From contig OZ038479.1 in assembly GCA_964036315.1 (NCBI GenBank), positions 61,634,393 through 61,698,392 on the forward strand: a DNA stretch of 64,000 bases. Direction: 5' to 3'. This document shows positions 1 through 10,505 of the stretch, one piece after another. This DNA comes from Acanthosepion esculentum. Taxonomy: Eukaryota; Mollusca; Cephalopoda; Sepiida; Sepiidae. The position numbers and the translations under genes were made by a program. Position 1 is the first letter of the stretch; every line of letters begins with the position of its first letter. The notes below the pieces were generated by a model. That model made no database searches, had not been told where the DNA came from, and saw nothing but the letters and a program-made list of their open reading frames with translations.

Positions 1-317
1 ATACTAGACATTAATACTAACATATGTATATAATAATATTAAATTTGATATTACTGCCACGTTATAACGTTGCCGTGAGTACCAGTGTCAATTTTATAAA
101 GTTAATCCGGTGATACTTAGAAATTTCTGTGAAAAGAAATCTATGTCCTTTGTTGAAAAAATAGTACGTATTATTTTTGTAACATATTTTGACTGTTGTA
201 AAATCTTTATTATATTACATCAATTCACTTTCGAAGTAAATAATAGAAGTATTCATAATCTATGATATCTTTTAGACTATTCAGAAAAAAATCTTCATCA
301 AATACACATACACACTG

Positions 318-318
<1 letters not shown>
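1..318. other. AT-rich non-coding sequence
   Basis: No reading frame, repeat or structural RNA signal is recognisable here. Confidence 0.5.
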
Positions 319-413
<95 letters not shown>

Positions 414-445
414 ATATATATATATGTATATATATATTTATGTGT
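319..445. repeat. Compound (TA)n(TG)n(TA)n microsatellite
   Basis: A TA run, then a TG run, then a second TA run. The open frames across it are only translated dinucleotides (Tyr-Ile, Cys-Val) and are not genes. Confidence 0.97.
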
Positions 446-454
446 GTACCATCA

Positions 455-545
455 CTTGAAAGGACACGGAAGTGTCGGAGCGAAGTGGCTATTTTTGTAG
501 TGATTTTGTAACATATTTATGTTATAATATTTAAATAAATGATTA
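455..545 (+). repeat. Partial copy of the 3.9-4.1 kb hairpin repeat
   Basis: The stretch with the text tttttgtagtgattttgtaa followed by catatttatgttataat matches the right arm of the hairpin repeat at 4066-4145. It is a single arm here and directly abuts a TA microsatellite, as the hairpin copy does. Confidence 0.7.
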
Positions 546-563
546 TATATATATATGTATATA

Positions 564-763
564 CGAGGGTCATTCAATAAATAAGTTGAATTTTTCGGTA
601 TAAGGACTTCTAATACAGTTAGAAGCTTACTCTTTGTTTTACTTCTTTTTCACATGGATTTAATTTCTTTTGCAGATTACTGAAAAATAAAAAAAAGTAA
701 ACTTCTGTCTGTATTAGAAGTCCTTATACCGAAAAATTCACCTTATTTATTGAATGACCCTTG
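564..763. mobile_element. MITE with 55-bp terminal inverted repeats
   Basis: Arms 564-618 and 709-763 are inverted copies (about 53 of 55 positions match) around a 90-bp centre with no coding capacity. The outer ends are flanked by TA on both sides (562-563 and 764-765), as expected for a Tc1/mariner-type target duplication. The ends start with GAGGGTCATTCAATAAAT, like mariner-related MITEs. It sits inside a short (AT)n tract, so the TA duplication is weak evidence on its own. Confidence 0.85.
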
Positions 764-765
764 TA

Positions 766-1101
766 TATATATATGTATGTGTGTATATATCAACGTATTT
801 TTTAATACATCGGTGCAAGAACTTTTATCAAATACGCATGCTCATTGTCGACTTGAGCTTATGCAGTCAGCTGTTACAGTTATATAATGATTTAGCTTAG
901 AAAAAGACATGCATAAATGAATAGAACAGTTTGATCTTTCCTATAGAAAGAAAAAAATCATTACATTAAACGGATCAGTGGAAAACAAATTTGAAATGAG
1001 GAGGAGAAATAACATCGAACATGTTGACTCATGATCCGAAAAAATAAAGTTAGTTATTTGGGAGAGTACGCAGGAGAAAAAGATGATAGATAGACCAACA
1101 T

Positions 1102-1153
<52 letters not shown>

Positions 1154-2276
1154 TCGCGCGCGTGTGTGTGTATGTAGATACGCGTGGGTGCGCCTTCGAG
1201 ATAGATTACATTCTCATTTTCAGACTCTTATTTCTATTTGGATCTGCGTTTCCAATCAAACCCTGCTTAAACCATTTCCAGCCTGTCAGCATTATCGTTC
1301 ATGCTTATTTTTGTTTGTTCTTTTGAAGACATGGTATAGGAATGCGAAGGGGTCTCGTAGGTCAGAGATCGTCATTGGTAAACAGCTGGGTGGGGATAAA
1401 CCGTCAGACCACAGAGCTATCGAAACCAATCATCGGACCTCAGTCGTCGACAGGTTCATCTTTCTGGGTTTTAAATTCTCATTTAGACCCCGTTTCTCTA
1501 AACTCGTTGAGACCCGACCCCTCCACCCCCTCTACTAACCTAAAAAGAAAACCTGTGATAGCTGTAACCCATTTATTCATACCCCAGCGACCAAAAGCAA
1601 AATAACAAACCCTTGTCATGCACGCGGGCATTCACTTCCTCAAAATCCACGGCTCACCCAAACCTTCATTTTTCAAGACCTACTTAGGATAGTTTTATTT
1701 TTGCAACAGTTGATCGTGGGATCGTTCAAGGATGACATTAAAACGTTAAGAAATAATATTGTCTGAATTTTATAAATATTTGCATACAGTAGCTAAATCT
1801 GTTTCACTGTAGCTATATTTTTAAACAAATTATTAGGAAAACCATATTTGACGGGGTTAATAGTCATCTGATTATTTCGATATTCAAAAAGAAAATTTTG
1901 TTAGTGCAATGAAGTGATGTAATACGAGTATAAATTTTCAAATGTTCATTCTGTATTTGAGAATGTTCCATAGGACATAATATTTCTTCCTTTTATCAAT
2001 ATGTTAGCGAGCATATTCTTTTGAAACATTCATTGTAACTTTGAAATCGAGTCGATTCTCCGATCATTACTTGTTTGCACATCGATACAACTCTGCAAGA
2101 AAGCGTGTGCGAACTCACAAATTTTAATGCCAAACTCAGTATGGGAACCTAATTAGTCGGTACATAAGACACCAGTCCATAAACTTGAATAAACATACAT
2201 ATATCTACAAGTATATGTACACTGACCTCGTCATTGACCATTTACTTGGGATATTACACATATACATATCATATCA

Positions 2277-2277
<1 letters not shown>
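766..2277. other. Intergenic or intronic sequence without a recognised gene
   Basis: Apart from the GT microsatellite at 1106-1148 I see nothing supportable. The frames around 1110-1605 run out of the microsatellite and show no domain. Confidence 0.4.
1106..1175. repeat. (GT)n microsatellite
   Basis: An almost pure GT run followed by a short CG-rich imperfect tail with alternating purine-pyrimidine character, a potential Z-DNA former. Confidence 0.95.
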
Positions 2278-2324
<47 letters not shown>

Positions 2325-2469
2325 AATCCATTGGCAACACAACATAGAATTTGAAATATGTTAAAACTCACAAAAGAGCGCTCAATGTTTATTTTCATTA
2401 AACAGAGCAAATTTTCTTTACAATTGGCTTTAAAATAGTCATTTACTAAAGGTGTCTTAATTCCAATTG

Positions 2470-2528
<59 letters not shown>
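2278..2528. repeat. Pair of (TA)n microsatellites
   Basis: Two TA runs (2278-2320 and 2472-2528) flank about 150 bp of unrelated sequence. The 118-residue minus frame across them is mainly Tyr-Ile from the microsatellites. Confidence 0.95.
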
Positions 2529-2531
<3 letters not shown>

Positions 2532-2579
2532 GTGTATGTGTGTTTGTCGTTTTGTACTTGTGTGTATATAGATAACACT

Positions 2580-3740
2580 TCCTCCAAGATCAGTTTATAA
2601 CAGAATAAAATGCTTTATGGAAGTTGACAGTTCTTTTAAAAGCAGCCTGAAGTCTTTCCTTACTTAATTTGAATTCTTTGTTCCTCCCAGCTTGTGGCGT
2701 CATTCTTATTTTTCACTGTTATTTTTACTAGTAGGTTTACTACCATCGCCAGGCAAACATCCAGAGCACCACAGCCACGTGATGCTTTTATCGCGCAGTC
2801 ATTTCCTGCATCGGCTTGTTTACGCTTTAAAGAGCTCTAATCACTGACGGTCAAGGATTTTAGAAATCACTAAACCGAATATATCTTTGCAGCTCAAATT
2901 CACAAACCTTTACAAACAGCAGATCGCCGCAATCGATCAATATCATTTCCAACTTAGGAAATGAATGAATTGTTTATTTTTATATACAAATAATAAAGGA
3001 CTTAAATCAAAACTCTTTTAAGAAAACTCACGTCATGACATGTCAGGTCACATCACGACTCCCGAAACCCATTATGATGGTGGAGGGACATCTCACACGT
3101 ATTACACCCATAGCAGCTGCTGTAGTGTATCCAGGGTAAGGTCGTCTGACGGATCTCATCAGCATTCAAGTTGGTTTTGACTTCAGTTTTGATTATCCCA
3201 GACTGGTTTTCACTTTAAGGTAAAGGAACTGACGCTGTACTGCTATTAAACCCATAGCCGTAGGGAAAATGATAGATTCAAAACTTTTCTAAGGGTATTT
3301 GTGCGAAAATGAACGTAAACAATTCATCAATTTCGCTACTGAGGAGACAATGTTTGTTAAATTCAAGTTTTATCGAAACATAAAGGAAGCAGCAAACCGA
3401 ACAGAACGATTCGATATTCAGACAACCACTAATCAGTTGCGGATACTAATCGAGCAACGGGCGATAAACAAACCAACATATTGCCCTAGTATAGCGTATC
3501 TGCATTTTAAAGATACTATAGATGTTACAAGTGACTTTGTATAGAAAACACACTGCTGCGTTTGGTTGAGAAAGAAATTTTGGAAAGTTACGTACCGATG
3601 TTTCATTTAATAGTAGAAAAAATCTGTTGCTGGGATTGCTAAAAAAACCCAAAAAAAAACAAAAAAAACAAAACAACAAACAAAACAAAACAGAATGTAT
3701 CACGTGAATCTCTGTTGTTATATATAAGCGAACACTGAGA
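2580..3740. other. Unassigned sequence
   Basis: Less AT-rich than its surroundings, particularly 2690-3250. Short frames (for example 3299-3544 plus) have no recognisable domain and no splice or promoter context. An A-rich run with C interruptions lies at 3641-3690. Confidence 0.4.
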
Positions 3741-3892
3741 TTAACACCGAGCGGCGACTGTCTGTTTCATACATGAACTCAATCTTCAGCCTATGAACAC
3801 TGCGTTCAACCACTTACATATTCATAGACGGTCTATCCCTGATATTGACCATTTTTGCCTATAAATATAGCATACATTAAAACTATATTTTT

Positions 3893-3896
<4 letters not shown>
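3741..3896 (-). mobile_element. Penelope-like terminal-repeat fragment
   Basis: The segment shares two blocks with the PLE ends at 41.5-43.0 kb. One is the text GAAACAGAC..GTCGCC (minus). The other is a block reading tctatccctgatattga followed by an ataaatatagca...ttaaaactatat stretch, equivalent to 42970-43030. It holds a CTGAAGA (minus, 3783-3789) and a GAAAC (minus, 3764-3768) at the spacing seen in the hammerhead-like motif at 41.8 kb. Stems I and III are poor, so it is probably a decayed copy. Confidence 0.65.

Positions 3897-3940
<44 letters not shown>
3897..3940. repeat. (AT)n microsatellite
   Basis: Pure AT run joining the PLE fragment on its left to the hairpin repeat on its right. 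Confidence 0.95.
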
Positions 3941-3941
<1 letters not shown>

Positions 3942-3947
<6 letters not shown>

Positions 3948-4145
3948 CGAAAATTATAACATAAATATGTTATGAAATCACTACAAAAATAACCATTTTG
4001 TTTCAACACTTCTGGTGTCTTATCTATATAAATTTTATTCTACATTCAACACCATTACTTAAAACGACACCAGAAATGTTGAAACAAAATGTATATTTTT
4101 GTAGTGATTTTGCAACATATTTATGTTATAATTTTTCGAATAAAT
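3942..4145. repeat. Hairpin repeat with ~78-bp arms
   Basis: Left arm 3942-4019 and right arm 4066-4145 are inverted copies separated by a 46-bp loop. Both contain the tttttgtagtgatttt motif. Another single-arm copy is at 455-545, so this is a dispersed family. No coding capacity. It could be a MITE or two inverted 3' ends of a retroelement; no target duplication is clear because an AT microsatellite borders it. Confidence 0.8.
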
Positions 4146-4234
4146 TATATTTGCTTTACTCTATATTGAGCATCCTTTAAGAATAGTATTTTTTGGTTAT
4201 TGTAATTTATTCTGTATACACCGATTCTATACTT

Positions 4235-4235
<1 letters not shown>

Positions 4236-4294
<59 letters not shown>

Positions 4295-4298
4295 ATAG

Positions 4299-4330
<32 letters not shown>

Positions 4331-4350
4331 TTGTGTGTGTGTGTGTGTAT
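4236..4350. repeat. Compound (AT)n(GT)n(AT)n(GT)n microsatellite
   Basis: Alternating AT and GT blocks. The overlapping long frames on both strands are translated repeats. Confidence 0.95.
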
Positions 4351-4449
4351 GCTCTAAAAAGATCAACTTTCGAGCCACTTTATAAAACCTCACCATACCT
4401 CCCGATTTTAGTAAAAGTGTTTTTTTTTTCATACACACATATAGTGAGA

Positions 4450-4750
4450 GGGTGTGTGCCCGATGGTGTAATGGATAGCGGCTTGGCTCGAAATAAGAAA
4501 TCGGAAAGCCGAATTCGAATTCCATTCGAGTTCGTTGCATTCACTTACGCACAATATTATTGTGAAAGGTAGGAATCCATCTCTTCTCCACACATCACTA
4601 ACTTGATGAGTAGGACAGACTAGGCTCTTTAGCCTTGCTTGGAAAACAGTCTACTTGAAGAAGTCACAAACTGTCACCACTACAATGAATTCATGTGTGA
4701 CTAGTCTGACTGAATTTCTCGACCCTCATACGCCGAAGACAACGGGAGAG
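4450..4750 (+). mobile_element. tRNA-derived SINE (Arg-like head)
   Basis: The head has an A-box-like TGGTGTAATGGATAGCG and a B-box-like GAATTCGAATTCC about 45 bp downstream, which together resemble the internal RNA polymerase III promoter of tRNA-Arg. The tRNA-unrelated body (4570-4740) shares blocks such as gactaggctctttagcct and acagtctacttgaag with the SINE at 22.9-23.1 kb. The element ends in an (AT)n run. Stems of the tRNA fold are eroded, so it is not a tRNA gene. Confidence 0.65.
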
Positions 4751-4753
4751 TCA

Positions 4754-4757
<4 letters not shown>

Positions 4758-4796
<39 letters not shown>
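4758..4796. repeat. (AT)n microsatellite
   Basis: Pure AT run at the 3' end of the preceding SINE, possibly grown from its tail. Confidence 0.95.
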
Positions 4797-4801
<5 letters not shown>

Positions 4802-5222
4802 ATTAACTGATTTAAAATATGTTTTTTCGCTACACAGTAATAACTACGTTTCAAAAATGGAAGCTAAAAACTTTGAATTTAATTTTGCAATTAAATTAAA
4901 AATACGAGTTCCATTTCATCCTCAAGCTAATTTTGGAGTAACTTATTTTTTTATATTTACTGAGTTTTAAAGGTACAGAAAAATTCATAATTCACTGTTT
5001 CCAAGGATACAGAGAAATCCAATCATCCAGACAAGGGGTGGTAGCGTGTTCATTTTTATTAACTTTTGTTGTATCAGTTATTAGTTACGTTCGAAAAAGG
5101 GGTTGAGTTTAGGGATGGGTAGGGATGTATTTTTCAACGAATTCTGACATCCGTTAAATGCATGTCGTCTGGGGTTTTTTTTTAATTCTATTGTTAACGG
5201 CAAAAAATTCAAATCTTTATTT
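4797..5222. other. Unassigned AT-rich sequence
   Basis: No domain-bearing frame. It may be an older flank of the PLE remnant that follows. Confidence 0.35.
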
Positions 5223-5228
5223 GTTGGG

Positions 5229-5700
5229 GATGTTTAGGTTAGAATACGTTTTATTTAACTACAATTTTAAAATATTTTCACTTTTAATTTTTAATAGACT
5301 ATATTTCCTTTTAAAACAAGTAAATGTAGTAGAATTACTTACAGTATATAAAATTATTTTTTCATATCAAATATAAGTATGTATATTACCAGGTCACATT
5401 TTTTTTTTAAATTTTATTTTTAAATATTATTTAAGGAAGATTTTTGACAATGACGGCAAAACATAGCTAATTCTTTTCTCAGATTCAGTACATTTTTATT
5501 TTTATTTTTTATAAACTTAGTAATATATAGTTTCTCATGTATGTACAAAGGACATGGGTCATTTAATGGCCTATATATTCTAGCTTTTCTTATTAATTTC
5601 CATTTTACTGTAGGTGTTTTATTGGATTCTTTTAAGTGACAGAAATACTTTGAAAGAGATGTTTAGGTTAGAATACGTTTTATTTAACTACTATTTTAAA
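5229..5700 (-). pseudogene. Partial tandem copy of a Penelope-like element 3' end
   Basis: Read on the minus strand, about 5660-5440 translates to the C-terminal part of a PLE endonuclease, with text like NKTPTVKWKLIRKARI, DPCPLYIHEKLYITKFIK and CRHCQKSSL. A 3' untranslated stretch follows down to 5229. The same order of sequence recurs at 5700-6092, so this is a partial, 5'-truncated head-to-tail repeat of the neighbouring element. A third, roughly 42-bp scrap of the 3' terminal unit (starting gatgtttaggttagaatacg) lies at 5659-5700. Partial tandem arrangement is a known habit of Penelope-like elements. The frame is interrupted and inactive. Confidence 0.75.
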
Positions 5701-7300
5701 AGATGTTTAGGTTAGAATACGATTCATTTAACTACAATTTTAAAATATTTTCACTCTTAATTTTAATAGACTATATTTCTTTTTAAAAACAAATAAAATT
5801 TTTTTTTCATATCAAATATAAGTATGTATACTACCAGGTCACATTTTTTAATTTTATTTTTAAATATTATTTAAGGAGAATTTTTGACAATAACGGCAAA
5901 CAATAGCTATTTCGTTTCTCTGATTCAGTAATTTTATATTTTTTATAAACTTAGTAATATAAAGTTTTTCATGTATGCACAAAGGACATGGGTCATTTAA
6001 TGAACTACATATTCTAGCTTTTCTTATTAACTTCCATTTTACAGAAGGTATTTTATTTGATTATTTTAGGTGCCAGAAGTACTTTGAGAGAGATGTTTGA
6101 TTTCTATATTTATTTATCCTAAATGAACTTTGATGTTGGTTGAAACGTTTTTTGAACTCATGGCTTGTGCAACCTATATGGATTTTTATCTTTTCAGGAT
6201 TTTGCATTGGTATATTAATGATTCCGTGCGACATTTATTTTGTAGAGGAGAGTTGTGTGGGTTTCTACAGTTACATAATTTTTGTTTATCTTCATCTGTT
6301 TTTATTTTTATTTTTCTATTGTCTAAAATATTTTGGTTCTGGTATAAATGTTTATTTAAGATATTAGTATTATATTTCTTCATAATTTTTTCTAAGTTTT
6401 CAGTACAGCTGTAACTTAATTTTAGTGTATTTTTATTAAAAATAGTACTTAGTTTACTTTCACTAGGAAAGTGCTTGACTATTAATGCGAGGAATTTTTG
6501 TCCTAAATTTTTCTTTACCATTTGGTTGTATGGGAGCGTATACCAAATTATTTTTCTACATCTGTTTTTTCTATGCTTTCCATTTTCATTTTTTATACAA
6601 GTTAGTTTTGGGTTTTTGTAGCCACTATCTTTTAGAGCTTTATTATAGAAATTAATATGTTCATCGAAAATCCTGTCATTTGCTGAATTTGTACTTATTC
6701 TTTTTCGGATAAATAAAGGTATATGCTTAATTATAGATGGTGTGTGATTTGATTTAAGGTGTATATATAAAGGATTGGTATTGGTTTTTTTAAGGTGTGT
6801 ATGTATTTTTCTTTAAATGTAATGTTATATCAAGGAAGTTAACTTTTTAAAAAATTTAGTGCTAACCGTAATTTTTAAGTTCATGCTTTTAAATTCTTTA
6901 TATAATACCTTTCTAATTTTATCTATTTTAAAGTTAGTAGAGTTTCTAATAACCATAAGTTCATCATCTCTGTATAAAGCAATGTCAGTTATATTAATAT
7001 CACGGTGCACTGTAAGATTGTATAATATAAAAAGACCTATGAGATCAGAAGACCTAGCTGAGTCTAGTGATCCCATTGTGATGTTAAAGTGGTCATATGA
7101 ATTTTTTTATCCATTGCTCACTTTTATGTATCAGTACCGATTTTTTCGCATTTATAATAATGTCCTTTTCTTCTTCTGTAATATCCGTGTACTGGGCAGA
7201 GTCCAACGCATTCATGAACAGTTCTTTAGATATTAATTGATAATAATTTTCAATATCAAACTTCATTAATGTACATTTGGTTGAAAAAATGGAACTATTG
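5701..7300 (-). pseudogene. Penelope-like element: RT, linker and endonuclease remains
   Basis: Minus-strand order matches PLE pol. The RT begins near 7265 with KFDIENYYQLISKELF (motif A aspartate). After a break come MGSLDSA (motif B region, ~7076) and YRDDE (catalytic YxDD box, 6960-6974). A linker at 6521-6186 has SYSCTENLEKI and the Cys-rich CNCRNPHNSPLQNKC. The endonuclease C-terminal region (~6110-5880) has LSKYFWHLK and CPLCIHEKLY. RT and EN of PLEs carry out target-primed insertion. Stops and frameshifts interrupt it in at least three places, and no intact ORF exceeds 111 codons. The 5' part of RT is missing or unrecognisable, and the AT richness fits long decay. Confidence 0.8.
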
Positions 7301-7497
7301 TTTTTAATTTAATTAAAAAATTAAATTCCAAGTTTTTAGCTTCCATTTTTGAAACATGGTTATTACTGTTTAGCGCAAAAACATATTTTAAATCAGTTAA
7401 TTTATAATATTAATGCTCTGTAAATTTACATTGAGCACTATTTTGTAAAAATAAAAATATCAATAAGGACACCGGATTATATATCTTACTGTCCTTT

Positions 7498-7498
<1 letters not shown>

Positions 7499-7564
<66 letters not shown>

Positions 7565-7810
7565 CAGAGATTTGTACCCAAAGAACCGATATATAGCGTT
7601 GAACAAAACGAACGTCATACCTAAGGTAACCTTTCGGCCAACACTTTTTCAAAGATATTCGTTGGCACTATTAAATATAAAGGAATACAAGGACTCTTAG
7701 TGAAGTAAATGAGGAGAGAAAGGTTGAACTCGACTAAAAGACAAATTTTAATTATATAATTTAAAATTGAACAAGGTATGACGTCCGTTTTGTTCAAGGC
7801 TATATATATA
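7499..7810 (-). mobile_element. Terminal-repeat-like region upstream of the PLE
   Basis: A (TA)n run (7499-7560) is followed by a 33-bp inverted pair, 7590-7622 and 7774-7806 (about 30 of 33 match), enclosing 151 bp. It lies on the 5' side of the minus-strand PLE remnant and includes a hammerhead-like relic. That position and content suggest the PLE pseudo-LTR, but the link is inferred. Confidence 0.5.
7617..7658 (-). ncRNA. Degenerate hammerhead-ribozyme-like motif
   Basis: On the minus strand AUAUCU pairs with AGGUAU (stem I, six pairs, one G-U) around a type I arrangement. The core box reads UUGAAAA instead of CUGANGA (C3 and G8 changed). It is followed by GAAA, stem III AGG-UUA-CCU and U17 at the cleavage position. 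Stem II is weak. With two core positions lost it should be inactive, but the pairing of stems I and III is hard to explain otherwise. Hammerheads are an established component of PLE terminal repeats. Confidence 0.4.
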
Positions 7811-8539
7811 ACATGTTTCAACATGCTCAAGCAGTTTTAACAGAAACGTTTCTTTTACAGAAGCAGAGCTTTGCAAACGTTCAGAAGTAGACGCACTACA
7901 GCATCAGTAGACCAGGCTGGATGTCAGTCCTGTAAGATAAAAACAAGAAACTCAGGCTACAATTTGCTTCAATCTGAAGTCCACACTAAATTCTTTGATC
8001 TTAGCCATAGCGACTGTCTACTATTCTGAGAAGAAATAACAAAGATTGCAACTGCAACTCTTTGTTAAAATGTATTAATCTTGTTTAAGTTTATTTTCAA
8101 GGAAGTGAAAAACTTTTTAATGTGAAGGAGAATACTCAAATCGCTTCATGTATTTTCGTTCTGTAAGACCTTGTCAGCATAATTTTGGGTCTGCCTTTTG
8201 CGATTAAATAATATTTCAACGAAATTTCTCTTTTCCTTCTATGCATCTTATATTATTCCTTTCTTCGGCTTTCTTACGATTAATGTTCATTTGGGTCAGA
8301 AAATAAACATTAGTATAGCAATGTTATAAATAAAAGATTTTGCAGAGGTTTGATTGGTTTGCTTTGGTTTAATTTACAGCATATCAACCACAATGGATTA
8401 TTTAATGCCGACAAGATTTTTATTGCTGAAAAAAGATTTTTTTTTTCAAAAAAGTATTTTGATAATTTTTCTTCAAAAAATTATTGCTGGTAATAATAGT
8501 TATGGTATTAAAACCTATTTTTACACTTTCATAGTGTTT
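7811..8539. other. Unassigned sequence
   Basis: No supported gene. The 62-codon plus frame at 8354-8542 has poly-Phe/Lys content from T and A runs and no domain. Confidence 0.4.
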
Positions 8540-8790
8540 TGACCTCAGTTTGGGGGTTAACTATTTGTCCATAGCTGGAGCCCTAACAGGTGCTACCACC
8601 ACGGGTCAAGGTGGACCTGGGAACACCAGCAATTAAGAGGTGGTTCCACGCTCCTCGCCTTACTGTTGGATGTGGTTTATCGTCTTACCCAGGACGCGGA
8701 TGTAGTTTATCGTCATACCCAGGACATAAATAATGTCGGACATAACTGGAGAAAATGTGAGTTCGATTCCAGACTAACACAATAATAGTA
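8540..8790 (+). repeat. Probable SINE-like repeat with B-box-like site
   Basis: A GC-richer island in AT-rich surroundings ending with gtgagttcgattccag, a good tRNA B-box match, then an A-rich tail. It contains a 30-bp tandem duplication (8668-8727). I do not see a matching A box at the usual spacing, so the SINE call is tentative. Confidence 0.4.
8668..8727 (+). repeat. 30-bp tandem duplication
   Basis: Units 8668-8697 and 8698-8727 both read ggatgt.gtttatcgtc.tacccaggac with three or four differences. Confidence 0.85.
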
Positions 8791-8925
8791 AATAAAGCAA
8801 ATTAAAAGTTTTTTTCACTGAATATAAAAGTTATGTTGCTATACTGTAGTTTAATGTACATCATTTGGTCTATATAAACAAACAAACGAAAAACAGCATA
8901 TATACTTTAATTAAAACACACATAC

Positions 8926-8930
<5 letters not shown>

Positions 8931-8990
<60 letters not shown>
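8931..8990. repeat. (AT)n microsatellite
   Basis: Pure AT run. Confidence 0.95.
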
Positions 8991-10090
<1,100 letters not shown>

Positions 10091-10171
10091 GAACTAAATT
10101 TAAGTTTAAAGATAATAGAATTCTCGACGAATAGCTAAATTCAATTATTTGTTTAATCACGAAACCTATCA

Positions 10172-10505
10172 AATAGATCCTGCTGATTATAATTTTTGAT
10201 TATTATTCCTAAATATAAACTACAATGAACATTACGTACATTATTTACATTATTTGGACTGTTATCTTCGTCTTCATTGCCACATTCACAAAGTTTCGGT
10301 CGTTGTACGCTCCGGCGTTCTTCAGGTGATTGAAATTTCCACCAGTGGACGAAATTAAGGGTTCCGTTCGAAATTCCAATCACCTGAAGAAGCCCGGATA
10401 ATGCAACGGCTGAAGCGTTGTAAATATGGCAATGAAGATGAGGATAACAGTTCGAATAATGTAAATAATCATAATACCTCATTTCAGAGATATAGACAGA
10501 TATAA
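10172..10505. mobile_element. Inverted pair of SINE 3' portions
   Basis: The left half (about 10232-10330, minus orientation) and right half (about 10370-10500, plus) are diverged inverted copies of the tail of the tRNA-headed SINE seen at 34.9-37.8 kb. Shared blocks are the CCTGAAGAA...GAAAC core, GGCAATGAAGATGAGGATAA and CATTATTCGGACTG, ending in ACCTCATTTCAGAGATATAG. No tRNA head remains on either side. The 109-codon frame here is a passage through the SINE and not a gene. Confidence 0.75.

Noticed and set aside
319..511. Long open frames of Tyr-Ile and Cys-Val repeats (here and at many other microsatellites)
   Set aside because: Pure translation of dinucleotide repeats; no coding signal.
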